A stretch of 64,000 nucleotides of DNA from Streptomyces sp. NBC_01264 (lineage in GTDB: Bacteria > Actinomycetota > Actinomycetes > Streptomycetales > Streptomycetaceae). Both the position numbers and the translations under genes were made by a program. The notes below the pieces were generated by a model that did no database searches, had not been told where the DNA came from, and saw only the letters and a list, made by a program, of their open reading frames with translations. Below are positions 35,816 through 43,397 of the stretch, piece by piece (the stretch's first letter is position 1; every line of letters begins with the position of its first letter). The stretch covers positions 3,596,001-3,660,000 of the forward strand of contig NZ_JAPEOX010000001.1 of NCBI RefSeq assembly GCF_026340675.1, read 5' to 3'.

Positions 35816-36055
35816 CTAGTCACCCGCGGCGGCCGCCGCGGCATGGGTGGTCGGCTCGCTGGTCAGCGGGGCCTCGCAGGCGAGCGGGGGCTCACTGGTC
35901 AGCGGCGCGTGCGCGGCGTCGGCGAGCGACGGCTCGCTGGTCAGGGTCCGCTCGTTGGGGTCGGACTGCGCCGGCAGGTGGGCGAGCGGCGGGCGCCGTT
36001 TGGGGGCGGATATGGCGGTGGTGGCGCTCTTCGTCTTCGCGGCCTTGATGTTCAC
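35816..36055 (-). CDS. small protein with three LTSEP repeats, possible multi-core peptide
   Basis: 79 aa from GTG at 36055, preceded by AAGGAG. No known domain is recognised. Residues 1-35 are basic and Lys/Ala/Pro-rich (MNIKAAKTKSATTAISAPK), followed by an in-tandem motif: LTSEPSLA, then LTSEPPLAC, then LTSEPTT, spaced 14 and 12 residues, and an Ala tail. The three repeats are coded by near-identical 17-bp DNA units at 35853-35869, 35889-35905 and 35931-35947. No signal peptide. It ends 15 bp before malQ. A leader plus repeated Thr/Ser/Glu cores looks like a ribosomal peptide precursor, but no maturase gene is adjacent. A spacer or regulatory peptide is also possible. Confidence 0.6.
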   Translation of the reverse strand: MNIKAAKTKSATTAISAPKRRPPLAHLPAQSDPNERTLTSEPSLADAAHAPLTSEPPLACEAPLTSEPTTHAAAAAAGD

Positions 36056-36454
36056 CGGCAGGCACTCCTTCGTGAGTGAGGATCCGTCAGGACCCGTGAA
36101 TGGGTCCCACTGTGTCGGTCCGCGCGCCGCACGCGCACCACCGACAGCGGAAATTCTCCTGTGCGGGCCGTGAATTCGCACAGACGTGCCTGCGTTCGCG
36201 CCGCGCACAGGAGGTGTTGCCGAGCTCCGCGCCGATCACCGCGCGTCCGGAGCCATCGGCCCTGGCGTGCGGGAACGTCGGGAACACCCTCCGGCGCGCG
36301 GACCGGAGAACATCCCCTCCCTACCCAGTCGGCCGCACCGCATTCCTGGCCGATCCAGGTCAGATCACCCGCCGGCGTTGACACCCCGGCCGTACGGATG
36401 GTGGGCTCTGGCTCATTCGTACGAGCGGGGGACGACTCGGGACGGGGTGGCTCC
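36056..36454. promoter_or_regulatory. 399-bp divergent regulatory region of the LTSEP-malQ unit and the GH84 gene
   Basis: No gene. CTCCTGTGCG (36156-36165) and CGCACAGGAG (36204-36213) are perfect 10-bp complements; a third half-site CGCACAG is at 36177-36183. The three together suggest a multi-site operator. Nearer the GH84 gene, a consensus TTGACA at 36378-36383 is followed 18 bp later by TGGGCT, a plausible promoter. Confidence 0.55.
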
Positions 36455-39400
36455 GTGCACAGTAGGGGCAGCAAGCGGGCCACGGCCACGGCCGCGGCGG
36501 TCGCCGTCATCGGTGCGCTGCTCAGCGGCTCGGCGGTAGTGGGTCCCCCCACCGGCTTCGCCGCGCCGACCGCACCGGACTCGCCCACCGCCCCGGACGC
36601 GGGAGCGGCCCCCGCGCCCCCCATGACTCCCGCGGCGCTGCGCGAACCCGCGGCCGCCCCCGTGCTCGACCCCGGCTCCGATCCGGTGCGCTCCGCCGCC
36701 GAGGGGCCCGCGGTGCATCCCCGGCCGCAGTCGATGACCGCTGACCCGGCGCGCGCGGTGCCGCTGGGCGCCGAGGCCGTCCTGGTGCTGCCCGCGGGCG
36801 TGGACCCGTACGCCGTCCAGGTGGTGCGCGACGCCCTGCACGGGGCGGGCGTACGGACCCTGCACGAGCGGGCCGACGGGGAACCGCTGCCCGCGACCGG
36901 GACCGTCGTACGGCTCCAGGGGCACGGCGACGGGGACACGGAGCGGGCGCTGCGGGCGCTCGGCGCGAACGCGGCCGGCGACCTGCCGGCGGGCGGCTAC
37001 CGGCTGGCGGTGGGCCGGGCCGAGGGGCGGGACACGGTCGCGCTGGCCGGCGTGGGCGAGGACGGCCTGTTCCACGCGGCGCAGACACTGCGCCAACTGC
37101 TCGCCGGGAGCGGCGGGAAGGTGCCCGGGGTCCTCGTGCGGGACTGGCCGTCCGCACCGGTGCGCGGGATCACGGAGGGGTTCTACGGGACTCCGTGGAC
37201 GGCCACCCAGCGGCTCGCGCAGGTGGACTTCATGGGCGCCACCAAGCTGAACCGGCTGCTGCTGGCGCCCGGTGACGACCCGTACCGGACCACGGAGTGG
37301 CGCCGCGACTACCCGGCGGCGCAGGCCGCGGAACTGCGGAAGCTGGCCGACCGGGCGCGCTCCAACAAGGTGGTGCTCGCCTGGGCGGTGGCGCCCGGGC
37401 AGTCGATGTGCCTGGCCTCCTCGGCGGACCGGGCGGCGCTCGCCCGCAAACTGGACGCCATGTGGGACCTCGGATTCCGTGCGTTCCAGCTGCAGTTCCA
37501 GGACGTCAGCTACACCGAGTGGGGCTGCCGGGACGACCGCGAGCGGTACGGCAGGGGCCCGGCGGCGGCCGCGAAGGCGCACGCGGAGGTGGCGGGCGAG
37601 CTGGCCGCGCACCTGGCCCGGCGCTATCCGGGGGCGCCCGCGCTGTCGCTGCTGCCGACGGAGTACTACCAGGAGGGCTCGACGCCCTACCGGACCGCGC
37701 TGGCCGGGGCCCTGGACGCCCGGGTGGAGGTGGCCTGGACGGGCGTCGGCGTGGTGCCGCGCACGATCACCGGGCAGGAGATGAGCGGGGCGCGCTCCGC
37801 ACTCGGGCAGCACCCGCTGGTCACCATGGACAACTACCCGGTCAACGACTGGGACCCGGGCCGGATCTTCCTCGGCCCGTACGCGGGACGGGACGCCGTG
37901 GTCGCGGGCGGTTCCGCCGCCGTGCTGGCCAACGCGATGCCCCAGGGCACGCTGTCGCGCATCCCGCTGTTCACGGCGGCGGACTTCACCTGGAACCCGC
38001 GCGGCTACCGGGCCTCCGACTCCTGGGCGGCGGCCGTGGCCTCGCTCGCCGGACCCGACCCCAAGGCCCGGGAGGCCTTGGCGGCGCTGGCCGGGAACAA
38101 CGCCTCCTCCGGCCTCGCCCAGCCCGAGTCGGCCTACCTGGTCCCGCTGACGGAGGAGTTCTGGCGGGCCCGCAGCTCCGGCGACCCGGCGGCGGGCGAC
38201 CGGCTGCGCGCCGCCTTCCGCGTGCTGCGCGAGGCACCGGACCGGCTGCCCGCGCTCGCGGAGGAGGCCGGGCCCTGGCTGTCGCGGCTCGCGCGCTACG
38301 GGGCGGCCGGGGAACTGGCCCTCGACGTCCTCCAGGCGCAGGCCCGCGGGGACGGGGCGGCGGCCTGGCGGGCCTCGCAGGCCTTCACCACCGCCCGCGC
38401 GGCGCTGTCCGGTGCGGAGACCGCCCGGGTCGACGAGGCGGTGCTGGACCCCTTCCTGGCCCGGGCCGCGGCCGAGGCCGACGCGTGGACCGGCGCGGCC
38501 CGCCCGCAGGGCACGGTGACCCGGCAGGCCGACGCCTTCACGGTCGCGCTGTCCACCGCCCGGCCGGTGTCGGTGGTGACCGTGATGACCGACCCGCTGC
38601 CGCCGGGCAGCCGGGGCGCCGCGATCGAGGCCCACGTACCGGGAGAGGGCTGGCGCAAGGTCGCGGAGGCGGCGGCCTCGGGCTGGACCCAGGCGGACGT
38701 GGGCGGCCTGCGGGCCGATGCTTTCCGGCTCGTCTGGTCGGGCCCGGCCCCGGCCGTGCACAGCGTGGTCCCGTGGACGGCGGACGGCCCCGAAGCCCGC
38801 TTCGAGCTGCCGCAGAGCGTGGACGCGGAGATCGGCGGTGCCCCGCAGCGGATCCCGGCGCAGCTGTCCGCGCTGCGCCCCGGCGAGGTCCGCGGGCCCC
38901 TGTCGGCGACGCCGCCGCCGGGTATCTCGGTGCGCCTGCCGCAGACGGCCGCGGCCGCGCGCGGTACGACGGCGGTCGTCCCGGTGGAGGTCACGGTGGC
39001 CGCGGGCACGGCGCCGGGCACCTACGAGGTCCCGGTGACCTTCGGCTCCGAGAGGCACACCCTGAAGGTCCGGGCGTTTCCGCGCACGGCCGGCCCGAAC
39101 CTGCTGCGCTCCGCCGTGGCCTCGTCCTCGGCGGACGAGACCCCGGCGTTCCCCGCGTCGGGGGTGCTGGACGATTCCCCGGGCACCCGCTGGTCCTCTC
39201 CCGCGCAGGACGGGGCCTGGTGGCAGGCGGAGCTGCCGGCTCCGGCGCGGATCGGGCTGCTGCGTCTGCGCTGGCAGGAGGCGTACCCGTCCCGGTTCCG
39301 GGTGGAGACCTCGGCGGACGGTGTCGCCTGGCACCCGTCCGCGACGGTCGCGTCCCGCGGCGGGGTGGACTCCGTCCACCTGGACCCGGTGGCCGCCCCG

Positions 39401-39490
39401 GCCCGCTTCGTCCGGGTCACCTGCGAGACCCGGGCCACCCGCTACGGCTGCAGCCTCCTGGCCGCCGAAGCCTTCGCGGTGGCCCCGTAG
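36455..39490 (+). CDS. secreted GH84-family beta-N-acetylglucosaminidase-like enzyme with CBM32-type C-terminus
   Basis: 1011 aa. GTG at 36455 gives a normal signal peptide (MHSRGSKRATATAAAVAVIGALLSG), with GGGG upstream; the frame continues to 36161 without support. Order: signal peptide 1-38, Pro/Ala-rich linker to about 90, GH20-like N-terminal fold, GH84 barrel from about 235 (RGITEGFYGTPW, with Glu241 in this motif; DDPYR). GH84 enzymes use two adjacent Asp residues; here that position reads FQDV (Gln349-Asp350), so the first Asp is replaced. A beta domain follows, then a discoidin/CBM32-type module (about 880-1011; NLLRSAVASSSADETPAF...WWQAEL). Predicted substrate is GlcNAc-containing polymer or glycoprotein, but activity is uncertain. 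Confidence 0.8.
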   Translation: MHSRGSKRATATAAAVAVIGALLSGSAVVGPPTGFAAPTAPDSPTAPDAGAAPAPPMTPAALREPAAAPVLDPGSDPVRSAAEGPAVHPRPQSMTADPARAVPLGAEAVLVLPAGVDPYAVQVVRDALHGAGVRTLHERADGEPLPATGTVVRLQGHGDGDTERALRALGANAAGDLPAGGYRLAVGRAEGRDTVALAGVGEDGLFHAAQTLRQLLAGSGGKVPGVLVRDWPSAPVRGITEGFYGTPWTATQRLAQVDFMGATKLNRLLLAPGDDPYRTTEWRRDYPAAQAAELRKLADRARSNKVVLAWAVAPGQSMCLASSADRAALARKLDAMWDLGFRAFQLQFQDVSYTEWGCRDDRERYGRGPAAAAKAHAEVAGELAAHLARRYPGAPALSLLPTEYYQEGSTPYRTALAGALDARVEVAWTGVGVVPRTITGQEMSGARSALGQHPLVTMDNYPVNDWDPGRIFLGPYAGRDAVVAGGSAAVLANAMPQGTLSRIPLFTAADFTWNPRGYRASDSWAAAVASLAGPDPKAREALAALAGNNASSGLAQPESAYLVPLTEEFWRARSSGDPAAGDRLRAAFRVLREAPDRLPALAEEAGPWLSRLARYGAAGELALDVLQAQARGDGAAAWRASQAFTTARAALSGAETARVDEAVLDPFLARAAAEADAWTGAARPQGTVTRQADAFTVALSTARPVSVVTVMTDPLPPGSRGAAIEAHVPGEGWRKVAEAAASGWTQADVGGLRADAFRLVWSGPAPAVHSVVPWTADGPEARFELPQSVDAEIGGAPQRIPAQLSALRPGEVRGPLSATPPPGISVRLPQTAAAARGTTAVVPVEVTVAAGTAPGTYEVPVTFGSERHTLKVRAFPRTAGPNLLRSAVASSSADETPAFPASGVLDDSPGTRWSSPAQDGAWWQAELPAPARIGLLRLRWQEAYPSRFRVETSADGVAWHPSATVASRGGVDSVHLDPVAAPARFVRVTCETRATRYGCSLLAAEAFAVAP

Positions 39491-39501
39491 GGGGCCGGGC
39501 A

Positions 39502-39738
39502 ACCCTGCGGGGCCGTCCCCTACCCGCCCTTCGCCCGTTCCCCGGGCTCCGCCCGGACCCGTACGTGCGCTCCGCGCCCATGCCCTCAAACGCCGGGCGG
39601 GCTGGTTTTGCCGCTGCGCGGCAGAATCCAGCCTCGCCGGCGTTTGAGGCGCGGGGTCCGGGGCGGAGCCCCGGGGAACGGGCGAAGGGCGGGTAGGGGA
39701 CCTCGCCCCGCGCAGCGGCACTCCCCGCGGCCGGGCCC
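39502..39738. repeat. dispersed GC-rich intergenic inverted repeat, copy 3
   Basis: Most complete copy. The outer arms at 39515-39554 and 39661-39701 are nearly perfect complements (about 40 bp, beginning GTCCCCTACCCGCCC). Inner arms CCTCAAACGCCGG (39584-39596) and CCGGCGTTTGAGG (39637-39649) pair as well, enclosing a small GCCGC/GCGGC hairpin. It fills the space between convergent genes and can act as a bidirectional terminator. Confidence 0.85.
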
Positions 39739-39750
39739 CGGCTCAGGGGG

Positions 39751-40305
39751 CTACGACGCGACCGCCGCGGCGGCGACCGGAACCCCGATGCGATCCAGCG
39801 CATCCTCCGCCCCGTACGGCTGGAGGTACGGCATCCAGCACGGATCCCGGTGCCCCGTCCCGATGATCCGCCAGGCCAGCCCCGACGGCGGAGCCGGCTG
39901 GTGCCGCAGGCGCCAGCCGAGGTCGACGAGGTGGCGGTCGGCCTTGACGTGGTTGCAGCGACGGCAGGCGGCGACGACGTTGTCCCAGGCGTGCTGCCCG
40001 CCCCGGCTGCGCGGGATGACGTGGTCGACACTGGTGGCGACGGCCCCGCAGTACATGCAGCGGCCGCCGTCCCGGGCGAACAGCGCGCGGCGGGTGAGTG
40101 GAACGGGCCCCCGGTAGGGGACCCGCACGAAGCGCTTGAGCCGAACCACGCTGGGCGCGGGGACGGCCCTTGTCGCACTGTGCAGAAAGGCGCCGGATTC
40201 TTCCAGGGAGACGGCTTTGTTCTCCAGGACGAGGACGAGCGCGCGACGGAGCGGTACGACGCCGAGGGGCTCGTACGACGCGTTGAGGACCAGGACGTGC
40301 GGCAC
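39751..40305 (-). CDS. HNH endonuclease family protein
   Basis: 184 aa from ATG at 40305. The N-terminus HVLVLNASYEPLGVVPLRRALVLVLENKA is typical of the conserved stand-alone actinobacterial HNH protein. The HNH module at about 83-122 has CMYC and CRRC zinc ligands and SVDHVIPRSRGG...WDNVVAACRRCNHVKAD. It is a chromosomal housekeeping-type protein rather than an intron homing enzyme, since the neighbourhood shows no intron or phage. Function is unproven; roles in DNA repair have been suggested for relatives. Confidence 0.9.
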   Translation of the reverse strand: MPHVLVLNASYEPLGVVPLRRALVLVLENKAVSLEESGAFLHSATRAVPAPSVVRLKRFVRVPYRGPVPLTRRALFARDGGRCMYCGAVATSVDHVIPRSRGGQHAWDNVVAACRRCNHVKADRHLVDLGWRLRHQPAPPSGLAWRIIGTGHRDPCWMPYLQPYGAEDALDRIGVPVAAAAVAS

Positions 40306-40566
40306 GGACTGCCTCCTTGTACGCCGGCGGCGCGTGGCTCGCGCCGGGACGATCTGCTTTCCAGTCTCCCCTTACGGCTGGTCGAAGCGCCACCACGCGC
40401 CCGTAACGGGTCCGAGGTGTTTTCGACCACAACCGCTTCATCCCCGCGTGAGTCTGGTCTCTCCCTCGAACACGGCAACAAGTCAGGCCGAGTGCCCCGT
40501 TAGGGTGGATGGTCTGCCCGCACCATCCCTTCCGCGGGCAGGACGCCATATCTGGAGGTTCCCGCC

Positions 40567-41670
40567 GTGCCCAGGCCTGCCGCCCTGCTCCCGCTCGCAG
40601 CCGAGAACCCGGACGCGGCGGAAACGATCAGAGAAACCCACGAGAGCGTCACGAACGCCGCCAGTTTCATCGAGGAGAACTGGGCCGGATGGCTCTACCT
40701 GGGCCTGCGGATCCTGCTGATCCTGGTCATCGCCTTCGCCCTGCGCTCGGTGGTCCGCAAGTCGCTGACCAAGCTGATCACCCGGATGAACCGCGGCGCC
40801 GACGCCGTGGAGGGCACCGCCCTGAGCGGGCTCCTGGTCAACGCGGAGCGGCGTAGGCAGCGGTCCGAGGCCATCGGTTCGGTCCTGCGTTCCGTGGCCT
40901 CGTTCCTGATCCTCGGCACCGCGGCCCTGATGGTGCTCGGCGCGCTCGACATCAACCTGGGGCCGCTGCTGGCGAGCGCCGGTGTGGCCGGTGTGGCGAT
41001 CGGTTTCGGCGCCCGGAACCTGGTCACGGACTTCCTCTCCGGCGTGTTCATGATCCTCGAGGACCAGTACGGCGTCGGTGACAAGATCGACGCCGGGGTG
41101 GCCTCGGGCGAGGTCGTCGAGGTGGGGCTGCGCGTCACCAAGCTGCGCGGCGACAACGGCGAGATCTGGTACGTCCGCAACGGCGAGATCAAGCGGATCG
41201 GCAACCTCAGCCAGGGCTGGGCCACGGCGAGCGTCGCGGTGCAGGTCAAGCCCACCGAGAGCCTCGGCCGCATCCGCGAGGTGATCAAGGACATAGCCGA
41301 CACCATGGCCAAGGAGTCCCCGTGGGACGAGCGGCTGTGGGGTCCGGTGGAGGTGCTGGGCCTGGACGAGGTGCTGCTGGCCTCGATGTCGGTTTCGGTG
41401 TCGGCCAAGACGATGCCGGGCCAGCAGTTCGCCGTGGAGCGCGAGCTGCGCTGGCGGATCAAGGGCGCCTTCGACGCGGCGGGCATCGGGATCGTCGGGG
41501 GCCTGCCGGTGCCCGAGGAGGACGCGGCCCCGGCCGACCCCTCGGCCGCCGTCGCCCCGCCCTCGGCGCTGGCGAACCCGACCTCCCCGCAGTCCCTGGC
41601 CGCCGCGGAGATCCCGCATCCGGCCGCGGGCGGCGCGGCCTCCGGCTCCGGCCCGCGCATCACGAAGTAG
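40567..41670 (+). CDS. small-conductance mechanosensitive channel, MscS family
   Basis: 367 aa from GTG at 40567, preceded by TGGAGG. Membrane helices at about 39-63, 108-126 and 131-160. The pore helix and cytoplasmic vestibule show the MscS signature: GVAGVAIGFGARNLVTDFLSG, then DQYGVGDKI and VEVGLRVTKLRGDNGEIWYVRNGEI. The C-terminal 60 residues are Pro/Ala-rich and likely disordered. Protects against osmotic downshock by opening under membrane tension. Followed by a strong hairpin. Confidence 0.93.
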   Translation: MPRPAALLPLAAENPDAAETIRETHESVTNAASFIEENWAGWLYLGLRILLILVIAFALRSVVRKSLTKLITRMNRGADAVEGTALSGLLVNAERRRQRSEAIGSVLRSVASFLILGTAALMVLGALDINLGPLLASAGVAGVAIGFGARNLVTDFLSGVFMILEDQYGVGDKIDAGVASGEVVEVGLRVTKLRGDNGEIWYVRNGEIKRIGNLSQGWATASVAVQVKPTESLGRIREVIKDIADTMAKESPWDERLWGPVEVLGLDEVLLASMSVSVSAKTMPGQQFAVERELRWRIKGAFDAAGIGIVGGLPVPEEDAAPADPSAAVAPPSALANPTSPQSLAAAEIPHPAAGGAASGSGPRITK

Positions 41671-41699
41671 CGCCCGCCGCGCCCGAACCCGCGTCCTGA

Positions 41700-41740
41700 C
41701 GCCACTGCCCCCGTAGGTCCTGCCTGCGGGGGCAGTGGCG
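41700..41740 (+). terminator. terminator of the MscS gene
   Basis: 14-bp perfect stem CGCCACTGCCCCCG/CGGGGGCAGTGGCG (41700-41713 with 41727-41740) with a 13-base loop, 30 bases after the stop and just before the csnR promoter. Confidence 0.85.
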
Positions 41741-41752
41741 TACGCAGCGCCA

Positions 41753-41786
41753 TTGACACGAGCGACCACCAATAGGAAACTTACCT
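41753..41786 (+). promoter_or_regulatory. csnR promoter with CsnR-like operator
   Basis: A consensus -35 TTGACA is at 41753-41758. The 13-bp near-palindrome AGGAAACTTACCT at 41774-41786 covers the expected -10 region. As I recall, the operator of CsnR-type ROK repressors is close to AGGAAAnTTTCCT; this site differs by one base. Its position 33 bp before csnR suggests autoregulation by promoter occlusion. Confidence 0.65.
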
Positions 41787-41819
41787 AACAGTTCACCTCG
41801 GTGAGAGAGAAGTCACCCC

Positions 41820-43067
41820 ATGCCCGCCACCCCCGGTACGCCCAGCCTGTTGCGCGCCCTGAACGACCGGGCCGCGCTCGAGCTCCTGCTGACGCACGGT
41901 CCCCTGTCCCGGACCCGGATCGGGCACCTCACCGGCCTCTCGAAGCCCACCGCCTCCCAGCTGCTGGCCCGCCTGGAGGCCGCCGGGCTCGTCGTCCTCA
42001 CCGGCACCGCCACCGGCCGCCCCGGCCCCAACGCGCAGCTCTACGCCGTCAACGCGCGGGCCGCGTTCGTCGCCGGACTCGACGTCACCCCCGGCCGGAT
42101 CCTCGCCTCCGTGGCCGACCTGGCCGGAGAGGTGATCGGCAGCCACGAGCTCCCGTACGCGGAGGGCACCGGGCCGGTCGAGCAGGTCACCCGCGCCCTC
42201 GGCGAGGCCGTCAAGGACGCCGGACTGCACCTCGCCGACATCCACCGGGTGGTCATCGCGACCCCCGGCTCCTTCGACCCCCGCACCGGGGTGCTGCGCT
42301 ACGCCGACCACCTGGCGGGCTGGCAGTCCCCCACGCTCCTCGACGAGCTGGCCGCGGCCCTGCCGATGCCGGTCGAGTACGAGAACGACGTGAACCTCGC
42401 CGCCGTCGCCGAGCAGCGGCTCGGCGCCGCCCGCGGCCACGAGGACTTCGTCCTGCTGTGGAACGAGGAGGGCCTCGGGGCCGCCCTCGTGCTCGGCGGC
42501 CGGCTGCACCGCGGCTGGACCGGCGGCGCCGGGGAGATCGGCTTCCTGCCGGTCGCCGGGCACCCGCTGGTCCGCCAGGTCACCCGGGTCAACTCCGGCG
42601 GCTACCAGGAGCTGGCCGGCGCACAGGTGCTGCCCGCGCTGGCGGCCCGGCTCGGCGTCGACGCGCCGCCGGCCGCCGAGGCCGGGGCCGGTTCGGTGCA
42701 CGGCGCCGTGCACGGGGCCGAGTCCGGGGCCATGGTCGAAGCGGCGGCCGCGTTGCTGGCCCAGGCCGCCGCCTCGCCCGAGGGCGGCCACCTGGAACTC
42801 CTGCGGGAGTACGCCACCGCTCTCGCCACCGGACTCGCCTCGCTGGTCGCCGTACTGGACCCGGAGGTCGTGATCCTCTCCGGCGCGCTGACCATCGCCG
42901 GCGGCGAGCCGCTGCGCGAGCTCCTCGAAGCCGAACTCGCCGACCTCGCCCCGTCCCGGCCCCTGCTGGTGACCGGCGAGGTACGGGAACGGCCCGTACT
43001 GCGCGGGGCACTGGAGAGCGCCCTCGCCGCCACCCGCGACGAGGTCTTCGACACCTCCCGCCGCTGA
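41820..43067 (+). CDS. csnR: ROK family transcriptional repressor, CsnR-like
   Basis: 415 aa from ATG at 41820. N-terminal winged helix (LTHGPLSRTRIGHLTGLSKPTASQLLARLEAAGLVVLTG, about 24-62) followed by a ROK sugar-kinase-like domain (about 80-400: VAGLDVTPGRILASVADL; GFLPVAGHP; EVVILSGALTIAGG). ROK repressors sense sugar or sugar phosphate. As first gene of the sugar operon and with an operator-like site at its promoter, it is the likely repressor. The family name rests on gene order recalled from S. coelicolor csnR-K. Confidence 0.85.
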   Translation: MPATPGTPSLLRALNDRAALELLLTHGPLSRTRIGHLTGLSKPTASQLLARLEAAGLVVLTGTATGRPGPNAQLYAVNARAAFVAGLDVTPGRILASVADLAGEVIGSHELPYAEGTGPVEQVTRALGEAVKDAGLHLADIHRVVIATPGSFDPRTGVLRYADHLAGWQSPTLLDELAAALPMPVEYENDVNLAAVAEQRLGAARGHEDFVLLWNEEGLGAALVLGGRLHRGWTGGAGEIGFLPVAGHPLVRQVTRVNSGGYQELAGAQVLPALAARLGVDAPPAAEAGAGSVHGAVHGAESGAMVEAAAALLAQAAASPEGGHLELLREYATALATGLASLVAVLDPEVVILSGALTIAGGEPLRELLEAELADLAPSRPLLVTGEVRERPVLRGALESALAATRDEVFDTSRR

Positions 43068-43397
43068 ACCGCACCACCCGCACCGCCGCACCACCGCACC
43101 ACCCGCACCGCCTGCAAGGCCCGCACTGCCGCACCACCGCACCGTCTGCAAGGCCCGCACCAACCGCATCACCCGCACGGACCCGCAAGGCCCGCACCGC
43201 CCGCATCACCCGCATCACCCGCACGGACCCGCACCGCATCCCGCCCGATCAAGCCCCCGGCACACGCAGCCCCGTACAGCGCTCCCCCACCACCTGCCCC
43301 GCACCTCCCCCGCGTGAGCCCGCATCGCACGTCTCCCCGCACCACGGTTCCTCCCCACCCCTCCAGGAAGTCCCCCCGCGCAGAGAGCGACTCCGCC
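43068..43397 (+). other. C-rich, G-poor repetitive leader between csnR and csnE
   Basis: No gene supported. The + strand is made of short repeats around CCGCACCACC, CCGCATCACC and GCAAGGCCCGCAC, with very few G residues until about 43310. The longest run (43070-43250) has tandem near-copies, strongly strand-asymmetric. It may be a slippage-derived spacer, or in mRNA an unstructured C-rich stretch. An upstream start for csnE at 43314 would lie inside it and is not favoured. Confidence 0.7.

Noticed and set aside
35853..35947. CTGGTCAG motifs resembling DasR (dre) half-sites near amino-sugar genes
   Set aside because: They are the codons for the LTSEP repeats, and none forms the palindromic dre consensus.
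36161..36454. N-terminal extension of the GH84 frame back to 36161
   Set aside because: It would place 98 residues ahead of a clear signal peptide and cover the operator and promoter; the GTG at 36455 gives a normal start.
39751..40305. HNH protein as a homing endonuclease or mobile-element gene
   Set aside because: No intron, intein or insertion borders; the N-terminus is that of the widespread stand-alone chromosomal family.
43070..43250. Short repeats suggestive of a CRISPR or minisatellite
   Set aside because: No constant repeat with unique spacers of fixed length; units are imperfect and only C-rich.
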